From contig DKBC01000341.1 of NCBI GenBank assembly GCA_002451065.1, forward strand, positions 1 through 19,168: 19,168 nucleotides of DNA. The letters are read 5' to 3'. This document shows, piece after piece, positions 1 through 7,327 of this stretch (positions are counted from its first letter, which is position 1; every line of letters starts with the position of its first letter). Source of the DNA: Betaproteobacteria bacterium UBA6910. Its GTDB lineage: Bacteria; Pseudomonadota; Gammaproteobacteria; Burkholderiales; UBA6910. A model generated the notes under the pieces. It had not been told where the DNA came from. It saw only the letters and a program-made list of their open reading frames with translations, and did not search any database. Made by a program: the position numbers and the translations under genes.

Positions 1-23
1 CTAGACGACAGTAAGTCAACCCG

Positions 24-386
24 GTGCCTGACAGTCGAGACTGCGAGGGCAAGGTTGTGCTGATCGGTCTGTGCTACTTCGATCGGGCTGAACCGCTCCA
101 CCAGCAGGAGCAGCGCCACGGTACGATCGTCCGAATTGGGGATGATGGAATCGCCGTGCGGTCGAGCTCCGGGCCTACGCTACTCCTGCCACCATACCTA
201 TTATCGTTGCAGCCGGCACCACGAGGGACCTACAGGGAATACTCGTCAGGGGAGTGGATCGTCGATCCGGACTTCTTCGCCAACTATTACTTGTACGACG
301 AGGGAGACGCGCCGGACGCGTGGACGTGGTGGCCTGGCCCTCCTTTTCAAATGCCTCCACAGCAGCAAGTCGCGGAGGACGCTTGA
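24..386 (+). CDS. uncharacterised small protein, paralogue of the gene at 7328-7681
   Basis: I recognise no named domain in this 120-residue soluble protein. It starts at GTG 24, just after an in-frame TAA at 12-14, so it is not simply cut by the window edge, although the ribosome binding site is weak. Residues 9-87 align with the protein at 7328-7681: both have GK-VL-G--Y, then QQ-Q-HG, GI--R, LPP, R-G-YR--S-GE and a final DPD. The shared part looks like a small all-beta fold. After DPD the C-termini diverge; this copy ends in a Trp/Pro/Gln-rich tail. No signal peptide or membrane segment is visible. Function unknown. The shared motifs make a real gene likely; the start is the least certain part. 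Confidence 0.72.
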   Translation: MPDSRDCEGKVVLIGLCYFDRAEPLHQQEQRHGTIVRIGDDGIAVRSSSGPTLLLPPYLLSLQPAPRGTYREYSSGEWIVDPDFFANYYLYDEGDAPDAWTWWPGPPFQMPPQQQVAEDA

Positions 387-545
387 TGTCGTCCAGCAAT
401 AGAATGCTCCTGACGTCCTGAAATCCCGGCGATTCCAAACCTCCAGGGGCCCGATTCTGGGTCCGTGAGGGCTCTCGAGAAGACACAATCTGTGACAGTT
501 CGATCGGCCAGGACGCGATCAGGTGCGTTAACATGTCGGTCGCGC

Positions 546-564
546 GCTGCCGTAAGGCGGCAGC
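546..564. other. hairpin-forming inverted repeat between genes
   Basis: Perfect 7-bp stem GCTGCCG/CGGCAGC with loop TAAGG, in the 263-nt gap between the first gene and the DUF3597 gene. There is no T-run after it, so it is not a standard intrinsic terminator. It may be an attenuating hairpin or chance. Nothing else in the gap is convincing. Confidence 0.3.
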
Positions 565-649
565 TTGTGCGACTTGCCCAATCGGCTCGGTGCTGTCATG
601 ACCGGGACGTGGGAATCTCGAATCTTTTTTACTCCTGAAAGGAAGGACA

Positions 650-1069
650 ATGGGAATCTTCAGCACGATTCTTTCAAAGCTCGGTTTCGGCGACGAAAAG
701 AAGGAAGCCACGGCCCAGGCGGCGCCCGCTACCGCCTCAACGGGAGCTGCTCCCGCCGCGGGAACCGCCGCGGCGCCGACGGCGCAGCCCGCGGTAAAGG
801 CGATCAGTGAGGTTGACGTCGTGGCGAAACTGGAAGCATTGGCCAAGTCGCACAAAGAGAAACTGAACTGGAAGGTGTCCATCGTCGATCTGATGAAGCT
901 GCTCGGTCTCGACAGCAGCCTCGGGGCGCGCAAGGAACTCGCAACGGAACTGGGCTGCCCGGCGGACAAGATGGGCGACTCCGCGCAAATGAACATGTGG
1001 CTGCACAAGACCGTGCTCAAAAAACTGGCGGAGAACGGCGGCAATATCCCTGCAGATCTCTTGCACTGA
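650..1069 (+). CDS. DUF3597 domain-containing protein
   Basis: The protein has 139 residues. The N-terminus (MGIFSTILSKLGFG) is followed by an Ala/Pro/Thr-rich low-complexity linker (about residues 20-50). The C-terminal DUF3597 domain (about 53-139) has the family hallmarks: a KLNWK-SIVDLMKLLGLDSS core, ARKELA-ELG, MN-WLH and the terminal PADLL. The start is fixed by a strong AGGAAGG ribosome binding site a few bases upstream of ATG 650. The molecular role of DUF3597 is not established; it resembles a small helical LysM-associated or stress-type cytoplasmic protein in many proteobacteria. The corA-like gene starts 31 nt downstream, so the two are probably co-transcribed with translational control in between (see 1084-1098). 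Confidence 0.93.
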   Translation: MGIFSTILSKLGFGDEKKEATAQAAPATASTGAAPAAGTAAAPTAQPAVKAISEVDVVAKLEALAKSHKEKLNWKVSIVDLMKLLGLDSSLGARKELATELGCPADKMGDSAQMNMWLHKTVLKKLAENGGNIPADLLH

Positions 1070-1083
1070 CTGCGTTAGCAGAA

Positions 1084-1098
1084 GGCCCCGGAGGGGCC
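1084..1098 (+). promoter_or_regulatory. hairpin enclosing the Shine-Dalgarno of the CorA gene
   Basis: GGCCCC (1084-1089), loop GGA, GGGGCC (1093-1098) forms a six-pair all-GC stem. The GGAGG ribosome binding site (1090-1094), 6 nt before ATG 1101, occupies the loop and the 3' arm. Folding in the mRNA would hide it, which could tie CorA synthesis to translation of the upstream DUF3597 gene ending at 1069. The regulatory role is inference. Confidence 0.5.
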
Positions 1099-1100
1099 AC

Positions 1101-2072
1101 ATGATTCGGACGATTTTGTACCGGCCCGTCACGGGTGAGCTCGTGACGGGGAGCGAGGAATTGCTGGCCGCCTGGCAGCAGGAGCCGGACGCGATGCTGT
1201 GGGCGGATTTTGCCGGTAACGCGCCGGAGATGGAGCAGCAAACGCTCGCCGAGAATTTCGGTCTGCACCCGCTTGCGATCCAGGACGCTCAGCGGGATCG
1301 GCATCCGCCCAAGGTCGAGGCTTTCAGTGATAATGTCTTCATCCTGCTGAAGGGCCTGGGCGCGGCGACGGCGGGGTTCGAATTCGAAACCATCCAGATC
1401 GCCATTTTCGTCGGCGATCGGTTCTTGGCGACGCGTCATTCGGGACCCTCGCCCAGCATCGATCGCCTCTGGGAAGCGCTGCAACAGGAAGGCTCCCTGT
1501 TCGCCGACGGCCCCGACGCGCTGGCACTTCGGCTCGCGCGGATCTCCGTGGACCGTTACCTGAATAGGCTCCTGAGCCTGGAGCCGAGGTTGGAGGATCT
1601 TGAGCACGAAATCGTTGTAAATCCCCGGGACGAGATCCTGGCCGAGCTGATTGGCTACAAGACAAATCTCAGGAAATTCCGCCGCGTGCTGCTTTACCAT
1701 GTGCAGATCTTTCTGCAGATGCTGGAAAAGCCGCCGCCGCAACTGCGCGCCGAGCGGATCCACGAAATCAGGGACGTCTACGAGCACCAGGAACGGGCGA
1801 ATAGCCTTGCTACTCTTTACTACGAAGTGGCATCGGACCTGGTCGAAGGCTATATTTCGGTCGCGTCCCATCGGCTCAACAACATAATAAGGGTACTTAC
1901 GATAATTACGGCGATCTTCGTACCTTTGAGTTTCTTGGCTGGCATCTACGGAATGAATTTCGAGAACATGCCGGAGCTGAAGTCGCGCGCCGGCTACTTC
2001 GTGCTCCTGGGCGTGATGACGGCCATTGCCACCACCTTATTGATCCTGTTCAGAAGCAGGCGCTGGCTGTGA
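1101..2072 (+). CDS. corA: CorA-family divalent cation (Mg2+/Co2+) transporter
   Basis: This 323-residue protein has the CorA layout. A large cytoplasmic domain (about 1-255) includes FGLHPLAIQDAQ and HPPKVEAF, and a long helix runs into two C-terminal membrane segments (about 260-282 and 298-317). The signature YGMN (GMN at 284-286) lies at the end of TM1, followed by FENMPEL in the loop, and the basic tail RSRRW is typical. CorA proteins form pentamers in the inner membrane and move Mg2+ (also Co2+, Ni2+; some relatives move Zn2+) down its gradient. Substrate cannot be read from the sequence, so a ZntB-like role is possible. An MscS gene follows, making this a small ion-homeostasis cluster. 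The ribosome binding site is embedded in a hairpin. Confidence 0.95.
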   Translation: MIRTILYRPVTGELVTGSEELLAAWQQEPDAMLWADFAGNAPEMEQQTLAENFGLHPLAIQDAQRDRHPPKVEAFSDNVFILLKGLGAATAGFEFETIQIAIFVGDRFLATRHSGPSPSIDRLWEALQQEGSLFADGPDALALRLARISVDRYLNRLLSLEPRLEDLEHEIVVNPRDEILAELIGYKTNLRKFRRVLLYHVQIFLQMLEKPPPQLRAERIHEIRDVYEHQERANSLATLYYEVASDLVEGYISVASHRLNNIIRVLTIITAIFVPLSFLAGIYGMNFENMPELKSRAGYFVLLGVMTAIATTLLILFRSRRWL

Positions 2073-2147
2073 GCGAAGGGCGAGGCGGGCTCCGGCACGG
2101 GAGCTATCGGGAGGGGGAATGCGGACACAATGCGCGGAGTTGAGAAC

Positions 2148-3149
2148 ATGAGACTTGCGAATCACCTTGTGGACCTGATCGGCGGCGTGCTGCGGAGACT
2201 ATCCGACATCGAGAGCGGATGGTGGTCGCTGCAATCCCCCTGGCGAGGGGTGCTGGGCTCCTGGGACTCGTTCGCAGGATGGCTTGCCACGCCGCTTTTC
2301 GAAATCGGGGACGTTTCCGTCACGTCGATGGGGTTAATCCGGTTCGTCGTGATCATCACCGTGGCCTGGTGGCTGTCAAGGTTTGCGCAAGCCGCCATGA
2401 GCCGGGTGGCGGTCTACCGCCCGAATTTCAGCCAAGCCTCGCTCTACACCTTGAACCGGGTGTTGCACTACACGGTGCTGACGCTGGGTTTCGCCATCGG
2501 CCTCTCGTCGATCGGCATCGACTTGAGCAAGTTTGCGTTGTTCGCGAGCGCACTCGGCGTGGGAGTCGGGTTCGGGCTGCAAAACCTGATCAGCAATTTC
2601 GTGGCCGGCCTCATGCTCCTGTTCGAGAAGTCGCTCAAGGTTGGCGATTTCATCGAGCTGGAGTCCGGCATCATCGGAGAGGTGCGTGAGATCAATATTC
2701 GAAGCACGCTCATCACCACCAACGACAACATCGACATCGTGGTGCCGAACTCGGTGTTCGTAAATGGGCACGTCATGAACTGGACGATGCGCGACGTTAT
2801 CCGGCGCATCCATGTTCCATTCGGCGTGGCTTATGGATCGGACAAGGAGTTGGTGCGCAAAGCCGCCCTGGAGGCCGCGGGCGCCGTCAAGCACACACTC
2901 ACGGGAATCGAGGCGCGCCAGCCCCAGGTCTGGCTAACGGCTTTCGGAGACAGCAGCCTGGATTTCGAGCTCATCGTCTGGCTGACCTCGGAGGCGGTGA
3001 AGCGTCCGGGCGCCGTGCAGGCCGACTATTTGTGGGCGATCGAAACAGCCCTGCGCAATTACGGGATTGAGATCCCGTTTCCGCAGCGCGACTTGCACAT
3101 TCGTAGCTGGTCGGCCAGTCGGCGCCCGCCAGCCGAGGAGCCCGCGTAG
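2148..3149 (+). CDS. MscS-family mechanosensitive ion channel
   Basis: From ATG 2148 the protein has 333 residues. An in-frame ATG at 2130 would add six, but GGAG sits 8 nt before ATG 2148, so I prefer that start. The N-terminus has an amphipathic region and membrane segments around 'SMGLIRFVVIITVAWWL' and 'VLHYTVLTLGFAIGLSSI'. Then comes the pore helix signature LGVGVGFGLQNLISNF (from about residue 136) continuing into VAGLMLLFEKSLKVGDFIEL, the MscS TM3/beta-domain junction. The beta domain (VREINIRSTLITTNDN, VPNSVF) and the alpha/beta vestibule follow. MscS channels release solutes on hypo-osmotic shock. The gene ends in TAG. It is probably co-transcribed with the CorA gene 75 nt upstream. 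Confidence 0.95.
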   Translation: MRLANHLVDLIGGVLRRLSDIESGWWSLQSPWRGVLGSWDSFAGWLATPLFEIGDVSVTSMGLIRFVVIITVAWWLSRFAQAAMSRVAVYRPNFSQASLYTLNRVLHYTVLTLGFAIGLSSIGIDLSKFALFASALGVGVGFGLQNLISNFVAGLMLLFEKSLKVGDFIELESGIIGEVREINIRSTLITTNDNIDIVVPNSVFVNGHVMNWTMRDVIRRIHVPFGVAYGSDKELVRKAALEAAGAVKHTLTGIEARQPQVWLTAFGDSSLDFELIVWLTSEAVKRPGAVQADYLWAIETALRNYGIEIPFPQRDLHIRSWSASRRPPAEEPA

Positions 3150-3192
3150 CGCCGGGGAGAGTACGCCGGCATCCGGACGGTTAGGGGAGCGG

Positions 3193-3212
3193 TCCGTTCC
3201 TGCGAGAACGGA
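3193..3212 (+). terminator. possible terminator hairpin after the MscS gene
   Basis: TCCGTTC (3193-3199), loop CTGCGA, GAACGGA (3206-3212): a perfect 7-bp stem 43 nt after the stop codon. No U-run follows, so intrinsic termination is doubtful; mRNA 3'-end protection is an alternative. Confidence 0.3.
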
Positions 3213-3437
3213 GGTGGTGGAACGTAGATCGGCCCCCGTTCTTGCTCGTTGGCCAGGAGCCACGATGAGAGCCGTCTTGAGCCCGGCAACCGAGGCTGGT
3301 CTCCGACCACGAGCCGGTTTGCCGGAAGAAAAGGTCGGGGAAACCTGTCGATCCAAAAGGGCCGCGTGAAGGCAAATGCTAAGCAATGGCCTCACGGGTT
3401 GCCGAATATCCTCCGCCGACTGAACCGGCTACCGTTC

Positions 3438-3454
3438 CGCCTAATTTTTAGGCG
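3438..3454. other. perfect inverted repeat with TTT loop
   Basis: CGCCTAA (3438-3444), TTT, TTAGGCG (3448-3454). It opens the AT-richer tract that holds the spaced dyads. A protein-binding site or hairpin is possible; nothing decides between them. Confidence 0.35.
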
Positions 3455-3507
3455 AAGGTTCTGCTCTACCGCCGGCGAGTGGAGGTTTTCCCATCGTTTT
3501 TTGCATA

Positions 3508-3654
3508 TGTCGCTGTCAAGCGACATGGATACACGAAAGCGTGCGGTTTTGTAACATTCTTCTCAGTTTCGCCGTCGCCACTCGGCGACAAACAGCCCAT
3601 TTTGTCCTTCGTAACGAGGCATTCCAACGGTTTTTCTGTCGTCACGTGGCGACA
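3508..3654. repeat. three 18-bp dyads YGTCGY-N6-GCGACA at 64-65 nt spacing
   Basis: Three copies of one dyad with constant 6-nt spacer: 3508-3525 (TGTCGC/GCGACA, spacer TGTCAA; one more pair on each side), 3573-3590 (CGTCGC/GCGACA, spacer CACTCG) and 3637-3654 (TGTCGT/GCGACA, spacer CACGTG). Centres are 65 and 64 nt apart, about six helical turns. The third copy is flanked by T-rich and A-rich tracts that extend its symmetry. Identical half-sites with fixed spacing point to a dimeric DNA-binding protein. The most likely target is the promoter at 3702-3730; a REP-like repeat family is the alternative. Confidence 0.6.
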
Positions 3655-3701
3655 AGAAAAAATGCCATCCACATAGGTTTTTCAGGCGTGCTCTGCACCC
3701 G

Positions 3702-3730
3702 TTGACACGAAAAAACGCGCCGCCTATCGT
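3702..3730 (+). promoter_or_regulatory. sigma70-type promoter for the exported repeat protein
   Basis: A perfect -35 TTGACA (3702-3707), a 17-nt spacer, and TATCGT (3725-3730; 4 of 6 to TATAAT). Transcription would start near 3737, leaving a leader of about 190 nt before ATG 3926. The last dyad of the upstream array ends 47 nt before the -35 box, a position suited to an activator or repressor. Confidence 0.45.
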
Positions 3731-3925
3731 CGCGACCAATTTCATGACCGAGCACCCGCGTTGAACCTGACGCAGCGCTTGGCGCATGGAGAAAGATGCG
3801 ATGGACCCGCCGCGAAACGCCGCGCGGGTGTGGTCGGAGCGTCTGTGCGTTTTGTTCTGGCACGTTAAGTCAAGCATCGGCCCGGGAGTTCATGGCGTCC
3901 CCCCGGGTTCGAAGGGGAGAGCTGA

Positions 3926-5839
3926 ATGTCACCTGGAGCGCTGTTGTCGGCCACTGGACGTAGTTTCAGTCTGTGGGCCCTGGTCCTTGTCCTTCTCGGC
4001 CCTGTGGCCGCCCTTGCGCAGGTCGCGCCTTTTTCGTTCGCACCCCAAACGGGAGTGGCACCGGGGACCCCGATCACCTCCAACACCATCCAGGTCAGCA
4101 GCAGCGCGACGTCCTCCTCCATCAGCATCGTTGGCGGCGAGTACAGCATCGGCGGCGGGGCATTTACCTCGGCGCCGGGCACCGTGGCGAGCTGCCAGAC
4201 GGTCCGTGTGCGCCTGCTTTCCTCGTCGTCGTTCGGAACCACCACGTCGGCGACACTGAATATCGGCGGCGCGACGGGAACCTTCAGCGTGACCACGGTT
4301 GCCGCGGACACCGTGCCCAACGCGTTCAACTTCTCCCCGCAGTCCGGAGTGGCCCTGTCGACGCCGACGCTCTCGAACTCAATTACCGTGAGCGGGACCA
4401 ACGCGCCCGCGCCCGTCAGCGTCGCCGGAGGCGAGTACCGGGTCAACAGCGGCGCGTTCACCGCCGCGGCCGGAGCGGTGAGTTCCGGCGACACGGTGGC
4501 GGTGCGTCTCACCTCCGCGGCCACCTACGGAACGACGACCCAGGCAACCCTAACCATCGGGGGCGTCAGCGGGACCTTCGCGGTCACGACCCTGGCGGCG
4601 ACCGTCTCCTCCGTCAACTTCTCGCCGACGACACTCAATTTCGCGCAGCCGGGGGTGGGCGGCACGAGCGCGCCGCAGAGCGTGACCATGACCAACGCGG
4701 GGAGCGGTCCGCTCGCAGTCAACTCCGTAGACGTGGTCGGCGCCGCGGCCTCCGATTTCAGCCGCACCACCAACTGCGGCGGCAACCTGGCGGCGGGAGC
4801 GTCGTGCACGGTGTCGGTTACTTTCACTCCCTCGGTGGCGGGCGTGCGGGCCGCCGAGATTGCCCTGACCACGACGCCGGCGACCCCGGGGCGGGTCGGC
4901 GTGGTCGGCAACCGTAACGGTGGAACGCTGAAAGACGTGAACGGCGACGGCAGGAGCGACATCCTCTGGCGAAATGATGCGACGGGCGCGGTCGTGGTGT
5001 GGCCCATGAACGGGTTCAGCGTCACGGGCGAGGCGTTGGTGAACAACACCTCCGACTTGAATTGGGTCGTGGCGGGAAGTGGAGATTTCAACGGCGACGG
5101 GAAGAGCGACATCCTCTGGCGGCACAGGTGGCGCCGCGATGTGATCGTGTGGCTGATGAACGGCAGCTCTGTTCAGGCCGGCGCCCGCGTCGCGAGGATG
5201 TCCCGTGGCTGGGATATCGCCGGGACCGGAGACTTCAACGGCGACGGCAAGGCGGACATTCTGCTGCGCAACGGTTCCACGGGAAGCAACAGCATCTGGC
5301 TGATGAACGGAACCACCCGGCTGGCCGTCTCGTCGACCTCTTCGGTGGATCGTACCTGGCAGGTCGCGGGCACCGGCGATTTCAACGGGGACGGCAAGAG
5401 CGACATCCTGTGGCACCAAAGCACCGGGGGCCAGGTGGTGGTATGGCTGATGAACGGCGCCACTCGACAAGACGGCGCCGTGGTCGATGCCTTGGCGTCG
5501 GAGTGGCAGGTCGTTGGAACCGGTGACTTCGACGGCGACGGGAAGTCGGACATCTTGTGGCGCGATGGCAACCTTTGGCAGCAGGCCGGCGGCGGCAATG
5601 TGGTCATGTGGCTCATGGACGGTACAACGCGGCGGGAAAGCGTTGCGGTCAACACCGTGGCCGACCTGAGCTGGGCCGTGGAAGGGACCGGAGACTACAA
5701 CGGCGACGGCAAATCCGACATCCTGTGGCGGCACCGCTTCGCTGGCAACAACCAGGTCTGGCTGATGAACGGGGCGCGCCTGTTGGGCACGGGGAACCTG
5801 CCGACGCTTCAGGACATGCGGTGGGCCGTGGTGCCGTGA
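3926..5839 (+). CDS. exported FG-GAP/VCBS repeat protein with Ig-like N-terminal repeats
   Basis: The protein has 637 residues. A signal peptide covers about 1-31 (hydrophobic LWALVLVLLGPVAALA, cleavage near ALA-Q). Two tandem Ig-like repeats of about 90 residues follow (about 34-127 and 131-224), each with GGEY, GAFT, VRL, GTTT-ATL-IGG and GTF-VTT. Next is an anchor-D/HYDIN-like beta domain (about 229-328; NFSPTTLNF, GASCTVSVTFTPS). Six FG-GAP/VCBS repeats begin at D337, D387, D436, D485, D534 and D590, each with a D-x-(N/D)-G-D-G-(K/R)-(S/A)-D calcium-binding loop, then ILW and W-MNG or W-MDG; they resemble integrin alpha-chain beta-propeller blades. No C-terminal sorting signal is present, so it is probably secreted or periplasmic. 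Start supported by AGGGGAGA 5-8 nt upstream. A role in adhesion or carbohydrate binding is inferred. Confidence 0.93.
   Translation: MSPGALLSATGRSFSLWALVLVLLGPVAALAQVAPFSFAPQTGVAPGTPITSNTIQVSSSATSSSISIVGGEYSIGGGAFTSAPGTVASCQTVRVRLLSSSSFGTTTSATLNIGGATGTFSVTTVAADTVPNAFNFSPQSGVALSTPTLSNSITVSGTNAPAPVSVAGGEYRVNSGAFTAAAGAVSSGDTVAVRLTSAATYGTTTQATLTIGGVSGTFAVTTLAATVSSVNFSPTTLNFAQPGVGGTSAPQSVTMTNAGSGPLAVNSVDVVGAAASDFSRTTNCGGNLAAGASCTVSVTFTPSVAGVRAAEIALTTTPATPGRVGVVGNRNGGTLKDVNGDGRSDILWRNDATGAVVVWPMNGFSVTGEALVNNTSDLNWVVAGSGDFNGDGKSDILWRHRWRRDVIVWLMNGSSVQAGARVARMSRGWDIAGTGDFNGDGKADILLRNGSTGSNSIWLMNGTTRLAVSSTSSVDRTWQVAGTGDFNGDGKSDILWHQSTGGQVVVWLMNGATRQDGAVVDALASEWQVVGTGDFDGDGKSDILWRDGNLWQQAGGGNVVMWLMDGTTRRESVAVNTVADLSWAVEGTGDYNGDGKSDILWRHRFAGNNQVWLMNGARLLGTGNLPTLQDMRWAVVP
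4025..4595 (+). repeat. tandem duplication encoding two Ig-like repeats
   Basis: Two units of about 285 nt (about 4025-4308 and 4315-4595) encode parallel proteins: FSFAPQTGV versus FNFSPQSGV, GGEYSIGGGAFT versus GGEYRVNSGAFT, and GTTTSATLNIGG versus GTTTQATLTIGG. Divergence in codons shows the duplication is old. Confidence 0.8.
4934..5836 (+). repeat. six FG-GAP repeat units of about 147 nt
   Basis: Calcium-loop codons begin at 4934, 5084, 5231, 5378, 5525 and 5693, giving steps of 150, 147, 147, 147 and 168 nt. The loop and following ILW codons are strongly conserved in DNA as well as protein; the fifth unit carries an insertion of about seven codons. Confidence 0.88.
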
Positions 5840-5925
5840 CCGCCCCCACGGGGCCGTCCAAGCCATCGGTTCCCCGAGCAGCCTTACTTTCTCAGCTTAC
5901 GCCTTTAACATCGGCCACCCATTCA

Positions 5926-5940
5926 GGCCGCGTCGCGGCC
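5926..5940. terminator. GC hairpin between convergent genes
   Basis: GGCCGC, loop GTC, GCGGCC, between the plus-strand gene ending at 5839 and the minus-strand gene ending at 5967. It could act for both strands; there is no T-run on either side, so intrinsic termination is uncertain. Confidence 0.3.
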
Positions 5941-5966
5941 CGGCGGGGCCAGGGAAGGCAGTGGGC

Positions 5967-6743
5967 TCAGTTCCCCGGACCGAGGGGAATGTCTACCGCT
6001 TCCCGATGTTCCCGCCGCGACGGGGTCGTGATCATCGGGACCTCTTGCGACGGCGGCGTGATAATCATGGGATTGTGCTCGGGCGGCGGCGTGACCTCCA
6101 TGGGCATGGGCTGCTCGGCCCTGTTCACCGGCGGCGGCGCGATCATGGTGCGGATATCGGAATCCGGGATGCCTTCGTCCTCCGACGCCTCCTGATCTGC
6201 GGGGCGCGCCGGTTCGGTCGAGGGGCGGGCCGCCGGGATGTCGAGAGGGGGCGCCGCCTCGATCTTGCGGCTGGGCCGGGGTGTGGCGGCGTCCTTGGCC
6301 GGCGGCGCATCGGGAGAGCGGTACTGAATGTCGTCGTAGAGAACAATGATGCCGCGCTTCCCCGAGGCGAGGTCGGTCAGGACCAGCTCCTTCGCGCGGA
6401 GCTCGTCAATCCGGTACCGGTCGCCCACCACGTCACCGGCTCGCGCCACGATGGACGTTACGCCATCCGTCAACGCTATGAACTCAGGCTCGCTGCCGGT
6501 GCCGCCGAGCCCGACGTAGCGGTAGGGAAACCGCTGGGCAACACTCGACGACGGAGACGCCGGGGTCGGGCGCTCCGCAAGACCTCCGGCTTCCGGTTTC
6601 CCGTTGCCGGCGGTCGCTGATCCGCCCCCTTGCGCCTTTGCCGGCCCCCCGGGGCCTGGCCTGGTGTCAGGACCCTGGGCGATCGCTGCCCCGGCCGCCC
6701 AGGCCGAAACCAGACCCAATGCGATCACTGCGCTGCGATTCAA
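5967..6743 (-). CDS. exported proline-rich protein with a secretion/pilus-accessory-type domain
   Basis: From TTG 6743 the protein has 258 residues and begins directly with a signal peptide (LNRSAVIALGLVSAWAAGAAIA, cleavage after about 22). I chose TTG because AAGGA lies 8 nt upstream and longer versions put 17-40 charged residues ahead of the signal; the frame's first ATG (6863) overlaps a TACAAT -10 box, so it is unlikely to be transcribed. ATG 6794 is the alternative. After a Gly/Pro/Ala linker, residues about 71-135 (PYRYVGLG, FIALTDG, VARAGDVVGDRYRIDEL, GIIVL) resemble the small beta domain of GspC/PilP-like proteins and of proteins named 'secretion system X' factors. The C-terminus is low-complexity with three TPP/TTP units. 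No other secretion genes are nearby, so a pilus/T2SS role is only suggested. Confidence 0.75.
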   Translation of the reverse strand: MNRSAVIALGLVSAWAAGAAIAQGPDTRPGPGGPAKAQGGGSATAGNGKPEAGGLAERPTPASPSSSVAQRFPYRYVGLGGTGSEPEFIALTDGVTSIVARAGDVVGDRYRIDELRAKELVLTDLASGKRGIIVLYDDIQYRSPDAPPAKDAATPRPSRKIEAAPPLDIPAARPSTEPARPADQEASEDEGIPDSDIRTMIAPPPVNRAEQPMPMEVTPPPEHNPMIITPPSQEVPMITTPSRREHREAVDIPLGPGN

Positions 6744-6861
6744 TTCAGGGGTCCTTCGCGGCGGTCTCGATTCCCGATTTCGACCATCATCCATGGCGTG
6801 CCATCGCGCGCTCGAGGCACCTGCTTGTGGACGTTGAGAAGGTGTCTCAACGTGATTGCCC

Positions 6862-6867
6862 ATTGTA
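6862..6867 (-). promoter_or_regulatory. -10 box of the minus-strand proline-rich gene
   Basis: On the minus strand TACAAT (5 of 6 to TATAAT) reads directly into ATGGGC. I see no good -35 at normal spacing. Transcription would start near 6855, which excludes the ATG at 6863 as the translation start. Confidence 0.4.
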
Positions 6868-6902
6868 CCCCGCGCCGGTTCCGCCCGGGGCCGCCAACGT
6901 CG

Positions 6903-6908
6903 TAGAAT
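6903..6908 (+). promoter_or_regulatory. -10 box for the small membrane protein gene
   Basis: TAGAAT (5 of 6) with only a weak upstream TTCCGC at 18 nt. With the minus-strand TACAAT this would make a divergent promoter pair about 40 nt apart. Leader of about 50 nt. Confidence 0.3.
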
Positions 6909-6967
6909 GGGGCAAGTTCAATTTGGCCTGCTGGGGCCTTTAAATCGAGTTTGGCGGGATGATTCCG

Positions 6968-7270
6968 ATGACTCGGCTTCTTTTTTCGCTCGGGCTCGTG
7001 GCAGGATTCATGACATTTCTCGTTGCGCTGGGAGCCCTTGCACACTTCTGGGCTGAAGACCGTTGTATGGATCTTGGGGGTGCTGTCATTGACGGGTTAT
7101 GCCACTCACCGGCTGGCATCGGGCCGCTCAGTTACTCTTTTGCAGCCTTGGGTTGGATGATATTGCTGGTTGTTTCCCTGGTTCCTGCGGTTGTGGTGTA
7201 TGGGGTGATTCGTTTTCTGTTTTCCACAGTTCGTGGTCGCCGGGCCGCAGAACCACCCGGTTCATGCTGA
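6968..7270 (+). CDS. small two-TM membrane protein, unknown function
   Basis: About 100 residues from ATG 6968 (GGGAT 8 nt upstream); ATG 6959 would add three. Two hydrophobic helices, about 3-27 and 53-80, flank a short loop with two cysteines (DRC and LCHSP, 12 residues apart). The loop could be periplasmic with a disulfide. The C-terminus is basic (RGRRAAEPPG). I do not recognise the family, although the 'AEDRC-D-GG' loop pattern occurs in small betaproteobacterial membrane proteins. It precedes the paralogue gene at 7328 by 57 nt and probably shares its transcript. Confidence 0.65.
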   Translation: MTRLLFSLGLVAGFMTFLVALGALAHFWAEDRCMDLGGAVIDGLCHSPAGIGPLSYSFAALGWMILLVVSLVPAVVVYGVIRFLFSTVRGRRAAEPPGSC

Positions 7271-7327
7271 TGTCGGCAAGTGGGGGCGCGACCTACGGCC
7301 GGGGGTGATCGGGGCGCTCTAACGATC

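Larger units (their letters stand above)
3150..3925. other. 776-nt gene-free region, AT-richer than its surroundings
   Basis: No open frame here looks like a gene. The stretch from about 3440 to 3720 is clearly AT-richer than its neighbours and holds most of the structure: a hairpin at 3193-3212 soon after the MscS gene, a hairpin at 3438-3454, three spaced dyads (3508-3654) and a promoter-like element (3702-3730). The last 190 nt would be the leader of the exported repeat protein at 3926. Confidence 0.6.

Noticed and set aside
3508..3654. CRISPR array
   Set aside because: Only three 18-bp dyads, not identical direct repeats, with no Cas genes; spacing and symmetry fit protein-binding sites or REP-like elements.
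3857..3876. TGGCACG followed by AAGCAT as a sigma54 promoter serving the dyad array
   Set aside because: The GG and GC elements are 13 nt apart rather than the required 10, so it cannot be a normal -24/-12 promoter. The TTGACA/TATCGT element fits better.
4550..5866. A 438-codon minus-strand open frame opposite the FG-GAP repeats
   Set aside because: Its apparent repeats mirror the calcium-loop codons of the plus strand; no independent domain or start signal.
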